This document shows positions 57,129-64,000 of a stretch of 64,000 nt of DNA, piece after piece. This stretch comes from Panicum virgatum. Lineage: Eukaryota > Streptophyta > Magnoliopsida > Poales > Poaceae. Each line of letters starts with the position of its first letter. The stretch's first letter is position 1. Location: contig NC_053149.1 in NCBI RefSeq assembly GCF_016808335.1, positions 29,943,339 to 30,007,338 of the forward strand, written 5' to 3'. The notes under the pieces are model-generated. The model was not told where the DNA came from. It made no database searches and saw only the letters and a list, made by a program, of their open reading frames with translations. Both the position numbers and the translations under genes were made by a program.

Positions 57129-59735
57129 ACACCAACACCAAGGTCCTATATTTCCCGATGGCCCTGGAGCCCGCACCCCTCACGTGGCTCGAGAGCTTGG
57201 CTCGCGAGTCCATACAATCATGGGATGATCTCAAGAAGGCCTTCATCGACAACTTCCAAGGGTCCCTACATTCAGTAGCTACTCGACACGCTTTGTCCAT
57301 GTGCAAGCAGGAGCAAGGCAAATCGATCAGATCCTACGTCATGCGCTTCTTCGACACAAGAGCCACCATCCCTAACATCGCCGACGATGATGTCATCGAC
57401 TACTTCCAGAGCGGCATTACCGTCCAGTCTCTATACCGTGACTTCGGGCGCAATCGCCCCAAAACGGTAGTGGAGCTACGAGACATGATGTAGCACTGGA
57501 CAGACGAAGAGGAGCAAGAATGCAGTCGCTTCCCACGCCGTAACAACGACAACAATGGGAAGCGCCACAATGACCATGGAGGGCCCAGTAACCAGCGGGA
57601 TCCTGCGCGCAAGCGCAAGCCTGACGACACTTTCGGCACCATGGATCGCACTCCGTGTGGTAAGAAGGGTGACAAACCGCTGGATCAGTTCGACAAGATC
57701 CTTCACAACAAAAGGTGTCCAATCAACCCCAAGAGCAACCACTTGATGTGGGAGTGCACGATCCTGCGCAAATCCTTCCAGTCGGTACCTTCAGACGCCC
57801 CTAAGAAAAAGCAAAACAAAGATGACGAAGATGACAAGAAAGACCCTGATGGTTTCCAACAACCACTAAATGTCGTCAACGTCATATTTGGAGGAGATCC
57901 CAGCTTCTCTCCAAGCAAGCCCAGAAGATCCTACTCAGAGAGATCCTTTCAGTTCAGCCAGCAATTCAGAGGCCATAAAATACAGTGAAGTCCCCATTAT
58001 CTTCTCCAGGGAAGATCAATGGACCAGCTTCTCTGATCCTGGAAACTTCCCGCAAGTACTCGACCCAGTTGTCCAAGGATCCAAGCTCACTCGAGTACTC
58101 ATTGATGGCGGCAGTGGGCTCAACCTGATCTTCGCAAGTACATTGGCCAAGATGGGCCTCAACTACATGAGCCTACTGACTCCATGCAAGGCCCCATTCT
58201 ACGGCATTGTTCCCGGAAATTCATCTACACCGATTGGCTCGGTCACTCTCCCGGTCACATTCGATACAGAACAAAACTTCCGGATGGAGTACATCAAGTT
58301 CGAAGTAGCTAACTTCGAATCTTCCTACCACGCCATACTGGGAAGACCTGCGCTAGCTAAGTTCATGGCAATACCACACTATGTGTACCTGTTCCTCAAG
58401 ATGCCAGGCAACACAGGAGTACTCTCCCTATGAGGAGACCTCCTCAAATCCTTCGAGTGCGACAAGGAAGCAATAGATCCTGCTGCCACAATCCGAGTTC
58501 CTAGCTCTGTCAATGAAATACTTGCTGCAGCTAAGGAACTCTCACTCAAGGAGTCAATGCCATCCAAAAAGCCAAGCCAGTCATCAGTTAAGCCAACTGG
58601 TGACGTGGGGACCAAGACTATCCAGCTACAAGAGGGAGACGACTCCAAAACTGCCATCATCGGAGCAGGTTTGGGCGACAAATAGGAACTCAAGCTCATC
58701 AACTTCCTTAGGGCCAACAAAGACGTATTCGCATGGAAACCAGTGGACATGCCAGGGGTGCCCTAGGAGTTGATTGAGCGTGCCTTGAAAGTCGACTCCA
58801 AAGCCACACCAAAAAAGCAACGGTTACGGTGTTTCTCACCGGACAAGCGAGAAGCCATCAAGAAAGAGCTGGCGAAACTACTCGCAGTAGGGTTTATCAA
58901 AGAAGTCTACCATCCTGAATGGCTGGCCAACCCTGTACTTGTCCAGAAGAAGAACAATAACAAGTGGAGGATGTGTGTCGACTACACTGATCTAAACAAG
59001 CATTGCCCAAAGGATCCTTTCGGGCTACCCCGATTGATCAAGTAATCGATTCCACAGAAGGATGCGTCCTGTTATCATTCCTCGACTACTACTCAGGGTA
59101 TCATCAGATTGCCTTGAAAGAAGAAGACCAAATCAAGACGGCCTTTATCACCCCTTATGGGGCATACGCCTACAAGACCATGTCCTTCGGGTTGAAGAAC
59201 GCTGGGGCCACTTACCAGCGTGCGATACAGCTGTGCTTCGCCAATCAGCTACATCGCAATGTTGAAGCTTATGTTGACAATGTTGTCGTGAAAACCAAGA
59301 CCCAAGATCAATTCATCAGAGACTTGGAAGAAACCTTCAACAGCCTCCGAAAATTCTGTTGGAAACTCAACCCAACCAAGTGTGTCTTTGGCGTGCCCTC
59401 TGGAAAACTACTCGGATTCATCGTCAGCAACCGAGGAATCGAGGCCAACCTAGAGAAGATCAATGCCATCATGGCCATGGACGCCTCAGCTACTATCAAA
59501 GACGTCCAAAAGCTTACAGGCTGCATGGCAGCCTTGAACCGATTCTTGTCCAGACTTGGCGAACGGGGCTTACCCTTCTTCAAGCTCCTCAAGCGACAAG
59601 ACAAATTTGAGTGGACTACAGAAGCCGCGGAAGCACTCGAGAATCTCAAGCATCATCTCTAGTCACCGCCAATTCTTACAGCTCCACTACCAGGCGAGGA
59701 ACTACTCCTCTACATCGTCGCGACTACTCACATAG
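57129..59735 (+). pseudogene. gag-pol: Element G: decayed Tat-type Ty3/gypsy gag-pol
   Basis: Starts inside gag (MALEPAPLTWLESLARESIQ, DDLKKAFIDNFQG), a pattern I know from non-chromodomain Tat elements of grasses. A TAG follows MM near 57490. A frameshift near 57975 separates Gag from protease (SEVPIIFSREDQWTSF, VLIDGGSGLNLIFASTL, so the active site is D-G-G). RT contains KWRMCVDYTDLNKHCPKDPF, a frameshift near 59037, and YVDN where active enzymes have YVDD. More stops occur near 58432, 58683 and 58765. It ends in RNase H (PGEELLLYIVATTH) where H is inserted. The left end abuts C, so the rest of gag and the 5' LTR are outside the window. Confidence 0.85.
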
Positions 59736-62700
59736 TGTAACACCCTAAATTAAATTTCAGTATTTAATAATAAATTCAATTGGCTTTATTTAATTTTCTA
59801 AGGTTTTATATGCTTAGACTTGCATTTAAATTAATTTTCTCTCACAAGTAATTAAAATTTGTCTAAGTTTAAATTTTGTTGTTGCATTCATGCTGGTGCA
59901 TGTTTTATTTTGCTTGATTTCATAGGGGTTTGAATTCAAATTTCATTTGAATTCAAATAGTTTGATTGGTTTGAGTTAGATTGAAATAGCAATTAGAAAA
60001 GGAAAAAGGAAAGAAATCCAAAACCCAGCCCAAAAATCCCAAACTCCCGCCCAGCCCGCTCAGCCCACTCTCTCTTTCTTTTCTCCCGCGCGCAGCCCGT
60101 TTCCCTCTCCTCCCGGGCCTGCTCTAGCGCCGCAGCCCAGCTGGTCCCCCCCCCCACGCTCCCACCGGTCCGCTCGCTCTCTCAGCTCGCGCGCACAGTC
60201 CCTGACAAGGCGGGCCCAACCGTCAGCCGCGTTCACCCGCAGCCGCGTCGCCCTCTCTCCCTCTGCCAAGTCGAGCCCGCTTGTCGGTCCCGTCTCCTTC
60301 CTTTCTCCTTTCCCCCGCCGAGCCTCTGCTCCACCCACTTCGCCCGACCCTGCCCCGTGGACCACCCCAGCCCTGCAGGCCCACCGACCAGCCCGCAACG
60401 CGCACGCCTAGACCTTCCAGAAGCTGCGCTCAAGCCGGATTCCGCGGAGACTGGTGCACGATCTGCTTTCCCCGTGCAGCACTGATCCCGGCCGTGATCC
60501 TCGCGATCTCTTGCCGGGCACACACGCCACAATCACTGTCCCACCTTCTTTAAACCTCCCCTGCGACCCCAGTGCGCCGCACTTGCCTCCCAACGCCGCC
60601 CCGAGCCAAGATCCACCCCGCCGCTCTGCTCCGCCGCGAAGAGGCCCCTGCGCCGCCGCAGCCACGCTGCTACGCCGCACCTCCCCCCCCACACAGACCC
60701 CCGCAGAGGCTTTGCCTCGACGCTGTGAAGCTCCCCGGAGCCTCCTTTCTCGACCTCGACCGGTGCAGCGCTGTAGTTTCGGACCGAGCCCACCGCCGGT
60801 GAGAACCTCCGCCCCTACAAATCCTCGCCTCCGGTGATCGCCGGACCGTCCTGACCCTCCATAGCACCTCCGCAAGAACTCAACGCGTCGAACCACGGGA
60901 TCCAGAAGCCTGGAGGACCACCGCACCGCCCTGTCCGCGAGCTCCGCCCTGACCACGCCGCCGATCAACGTCGCCGCTGACCCTGTACGCCGTTTTCGCC
61001 CGTTCCGACCCTCGGTAAGCACCCTCAGGCCATCCAATCCTTTTGCACTAGATTAGGTAGGCCTTAGCCCCTGGAATCCGCGGAGCACCTGCTCGCTGGT
61101 GTGTCCCGCCGCGCACACCCGCCGCCGCAGCTACTAGCACCGCCACAGACCTCCCCGAGGCCCGCAAAGACCCCAGGTGGACTACACGTGCCGCGTAGGC
61201 CACCCCAGACCCAAGTTCGGGTCGATTTGACCCCCGGACGGCCATGTTTGGCCAAGTCCGGTGAGCCCCCACCGCAGGAGCACGTCACCGGCGTGTCCCG
61301 CCGCCGCCCGCGCGCCCTTTGCCCCTGGCCGCCCGATCTGGAAACAGCGGCCCAGATTAGAACGTGGGCCGATCCGATCTGATCTGCCAGATCGCGATCC
61401 AATGGCCCATACGCGTAGATACCGGTTCGGCCTGGACCTTTTGTTAAAGAGCCCCTTAGATTTTCTATATTCAACCCACAGTCCGCGCCCGTTCAAAAGT
61501 ATTTGCAGATTGGCCCAAAACTTTGCACGGATTGTTTTCATGTATTATTGTACTGTTTCTTAGTTTTTGCTATTGTTTGCATGTATGTTTATGTTGTGTA
61601 CTGTTTTTGGCCATGTGTTCGTGAGTAGACGTTGAGCTACCGGTGGAGCCCCAGTACCAGTACCCAGAGCAGCCACCACCTTCTGAGCACGTTGAGCAGC
61701 AGGAGCAGTTTGAGGAAGGCAAGTATAACATGAACACCACCTATCACTTTTAAATACAATTTCATACTGCATTTTAATACTGTATGCCTATAAGGATTTT
61801 TCCTAGCCACTTTGTTATCTTATATATATCCCTTGGGTTGCATTTTGGCTAGTTGTGCTAGGTGCCGCGCTATAACACACTTGGTCGTTTTTTAATTAAT
61901 TTGATTAATGGTATATGCAACTTAATTCTGGGAGTGGCCCGTTTGAGTGGCTCACGTCTCATTAAAAATTGGTTTTTCTAGAAACTTGGTTTAGGGGGCT
62001 CGCACTATGTTTTGTGCTAGCTACTCTCCATAAGGACCGTACGTCATTAGAGCGACAATCTGGGACAACCGCGCAACCACAAGACTGGAATGGGACGGTC
62101 TTGGCTTACTAATTAGGTCATTTTGGTTCGTGAGTAACTTACCGACGGGGCAGGAGGGGTGGTGAGCTTCAATGGTCCCTGCACTACGAGGCTTGGTCTG
62201 TGTACCCCCTCGACGTGGGCACCATCGTTGCGGAGCCTAATTCCTTAGCGGTTACACCTTACCAACGTGTCCTCTGTAACGGACTCGTAGTGAGTTTGCT
62301 AGTCATCTCACCTAAGGAAGTGTGATGAACAACTAGCGTAGCTCACGACTTGTGGGTAAAGATGTGCAACCTCTGCAGAGTGTAAAACTGGTATACTAGC
62401 CGTGCTCACAGTCATGAGCAGCCCGGATCCTCCTTTTGATTAGTGGGGTTACCTTGGTGGTTTGGTTTGGTTCTCAGTAGTAACATGGTTAATTTTGATT
62501 AATTACTATGTAACCAGGTTTAAGGTAAATCATCAACTTGTGGTAATTAGCTTTAATAAAATTTTGCCAAGATTAAAAGCTAATGCAGTCGAGTCAGCCA
62601 ACCTTAGAGCCTCATAGTTTGTGTTATACTTGTTGAGTACAAGTTGTGTACTCACTCTTGCCTACTCTACTCTTTTTCCTCTTGTGGATACTCTACTGCT

Positions 62701-63013
62701 GCTCAGTTCCTGCTGACGCGAGGGAGTTCACCCGGAGCTACCAGGAGTATGAGGACTTCTAGGCATTCGTCTCCCAGTCGACGTCCCTGTGGCGCCCTGC
62801 TTCCGAGAGTTATCGTATATGTTTTATGCTTCCGCATACTCTGTACCAGACTTTTGTCATTATTGTAATAAATAATATTCATACTCGCTTTATTATATCT
62901 TTAACATGATATGTGCTGTGATATACTATTCATTCTGTTGTATATACGTGTGACTTGATCCTGGCACGTATATGATTGCTCGATTTATGTCCTTTTGTAA
63001 ACCGGGTGTTACA
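59736..63013 (+). repeat. 5' LTR of element H (3278 bases)
   Basis: TGTAACACCC at 59736 to GGGTGTTACA at 63013. CATAG at 59731-59735 is the presumed TSD, its partner being right of the window. TATA-like CTTTAAAC near 60549, donor CTCG|GTAAGC near 61015, spliced ORF at 61629-62762, AATAAA at 62867. I saw no telo-box. Confidence 0.9.
61629..62762 (+). CDS. Spliced LTR ORF, element H (exons 61629-61718 and 62707-62762)
   Basis: The 90-base exon reads VELPVEPQYQYPEQPPPSEH then VEQQEQFEE. Against J it has one codon inserted (extra Pro) and one removed (a Gln), so frame and total length are kept. Donor GAAG|GCAAGT. The 988-base intron ends CTACTGCTGCTCAG. The 56-base last exon reads VPADAREFTRSYQEYEDF-stop. 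This is the most divergent intact copy and the best evidence that the segment has been under coding constraint. Confidence 0.58.
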
Positions 63014-63610
63014 GAGTGGTATCAGAGCTATATCGATTGTAGGACGAAAGCCTAGATAGAACTGGTCGAGTTTTAGATCTTCTTCTCTCTAATCCTTGTC
63101 TGCTGAAACTATTTTGCTATTATATTCCTTGAATTCTGAGACTTTTACTCGTCTTGCCTTGATTTTTCTCTATAGAATTAGTTTCCGTAGCTTTGGCCCT
63201 GAAGTATCTCGCCGACCCTTTTCAGTCTAGGATTCCCTGACCCCAACACGATAGACCGTTTTGCGACACGTTGTGTTAGTCGAGTTGTGTGTTAAACTCG
63301 ACTAAAGTATGAACTTTTGAATGCTTGTTATTATGCCAATGTTTGATTTGGATTTTTGGTTGATTACATAGTTTAGTAGTTAAATCTATTTAAAGAAAAT
63401 CAGTCTTAAGTTAACGATAATTAATTAATAAAATGAGTTAGATCGTTGGGGGTAAAACCATTCACTCTATCCTCTCTACCCTATCATGCCTTGGGTTTCT
63501 CCAGTCTTGCTTGTTGAGAAGAAGGATAGCACGAAGAGGATGTGATATCCAGGGATTCACCGACAAGGACGTCACCGACGAGGACATCGGTTTCTGTAAG
63601 AGGGTAGGGA
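63014..63610 (+). other. Internal leader of element H, with primer site, RT remnant and internal polypurine tract
   Basis: 597 bases, colinear with F's internal region. Primer-binding site TGGTATCAGAGC at 63017-63028. RT remnant PWVSPVLLVEKKDSTKRM then stop at about 63489-63545. Two ACCGAC 15-mers follow, then polypurine tract GTAAGAGGGTAGGGA at 63596-63610. No functional ORF. Confidence 0.8.
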
Positions 63611-63682
63611 TGTGACACCCTGGCCTACAGAGAGTACAGGAGAATTTGAGAATCTCTCATATGAGGCAGAAGAGTTATTCTA
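63611..63682 (+). pseudogene. Pseudo-LTR start fused to an integrase fragment in H
   Basis: TGTGACACCCTGGCC directly follows the polypurine tract, as an LTR would. From about 63627 the sequence instead encodes VQENLRISHMRQKSY, matching [15 protein letters not shown] in A's integrase tail. The homology stops near 63682. Confidence 0.65.
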
Positions 63683-63834
63683 TAGTTCTCTTTTTCGAGT
63701 ATATGCCACACCTATCTGGAGTTAGCAGTAGTGATGCATGGGTAGTGTTGTCCAAATAAGATAGAACCTTACATAGTGGGGTTTTCTCTCTTCTTTGACC
63801 TTACCAATCTATGCTTCCTTTTATACCAGCTCAG
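63683..63834 (+). other. Unassigned stretch before the right-edge ORF
   Basis: No similarity recognised. It ends in a pyrimidine-rich run and TTTTATACCAGCTCAG, which resembles a 3' splice site. Confidence 0.4.
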
Positions 63835-64000
63835 ATGTCGGCGGAACAAAAAGGCCTTGAAGACAGTGCAACGGGTGATGGTGTTCATGCAAAAGTTTCC
63901 GTGGAGCAGCCGATAATGGTACAAGATCAATCTTCGCAAACAACATACCACCCGAAGAATGGTGAGAAAGCTTGTCCGTGTTGCCAATTCTATGGTGTTC
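63835..64000 (+). CDS. Unrecognised ORF running off the window
   Basis: ATG at 63835 opens 55 codons to the window end: MSAEQKGLEDSATGDG, then VHAKVSVEQPIMVQDQSS and NGEKACPCCQFYGV. It has a polar, acidic start and a CPCC motif, directly after a splice-acceptor-like CAG. It resembles none of the Gag or Pol proteins here. It could be an exon of a host gene captured by H, another element's gag, or chance. Continuation beyond the window would decide. Confidence 0.4.
   Translation, partial: MSAEQKGLEDSATGDGVHAKVSVEQPIMVQDQSSQTTYHPKNGEKACPCCQFYGV

Noticed and set aside
57087..57278. 63-codon frame across the C/G junction
   Set aside because: Chance frame joining an LTR end to Tat gag in the wrong frame.
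63611..63682. Start of another inserted LTR element at TGTGACACCC
   Set aside because: Not fully excluded, but integrase-like coding begins within 20 bases, which is not LTR sequence, and F has the same PPT-to-false-LTR-start arrangement.
1..64000. tRNA, rRNA, CRISPR, phage or bacterial operon signals
   Set aside because: None seen. The only tRNA-related sequences are 12-base primer-binding sites.

Overview
The window is repeat DNA from a plant, most likely a grass. There is no bacterial-type gene organisation and no complete host gene. Almost every base belongs to LTR retrotransposons stacked inside one another. Most are long-LTR Ty3/gypsy chromoviruses: the pol ends in a chromodomain, the primer site matches initiator tRNA-Met, and the termini are TGTAACACCC/GGGTGTTACA or TGTGACACC/CCGCCACA. 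A broken Tat-type Ty3/gypsy pol and one Copia-type solo LTR are also present. Family names rest on motif recognition, not on a search.

Nesting, reconstructed from junctions and target-site duplications (TSDs). G (Tat-like, 57129-59735) was hit by C (plus strand, 27071-29978 and 56363-57128) and by H (59736 to beyond the window). C was hit by F (29979-56362, TSD CTGAT on both sides) and, in its leader, by D, a minus-strand LTR (25849-27070). A (plus strand, 883-5543 and 21809-25848) sits in D. A was hit by B (minus strand, 5544-21808, LTRs of about 4.39 kb) and by E (minus-strand LTR, 1-882). F was hit by solo LTR I (33212-37858, TSD TGTAT), which carries Copia-like solo LTR K (33933-35310, TSD GCTAC), and by J (43187-55328, TSD GTTGG), a full-length chromovirus.

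Coding content. A carries a gag-pol frame that is open throughout once a 110-base gag intron and insertion B are discounted. J has the same organisation with two nonsense codons. B has an extra sense ORF before gag, then a gag-pol with one nonsense codon and one frameshift. C and G are heavily decayed. F has no pol; each of its LTRs carries a zinc-knuckle plus dead-protease gene.

The most interesting signal is that the LTRs look like small spliced genes. Every copy of the TGTAACACCC family that covers the region has a 90-base acidic, Q/Y/E-rich exon, a perfect GC-AG intron donor, an intron of roughly 1 kb, and a 56-base last exon ending in a stop, just before an AATAAA signal. The unrelated LTR of B has the same layout (144- and 116-base exons, same phase, GC donor). 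A second system is F, in which a whole gag-protease fragment has become part of the LTR, as expected if plus-strand DNA was primed at an internal polypurine tract. H, at the right edge, looks like the pre-extension form.
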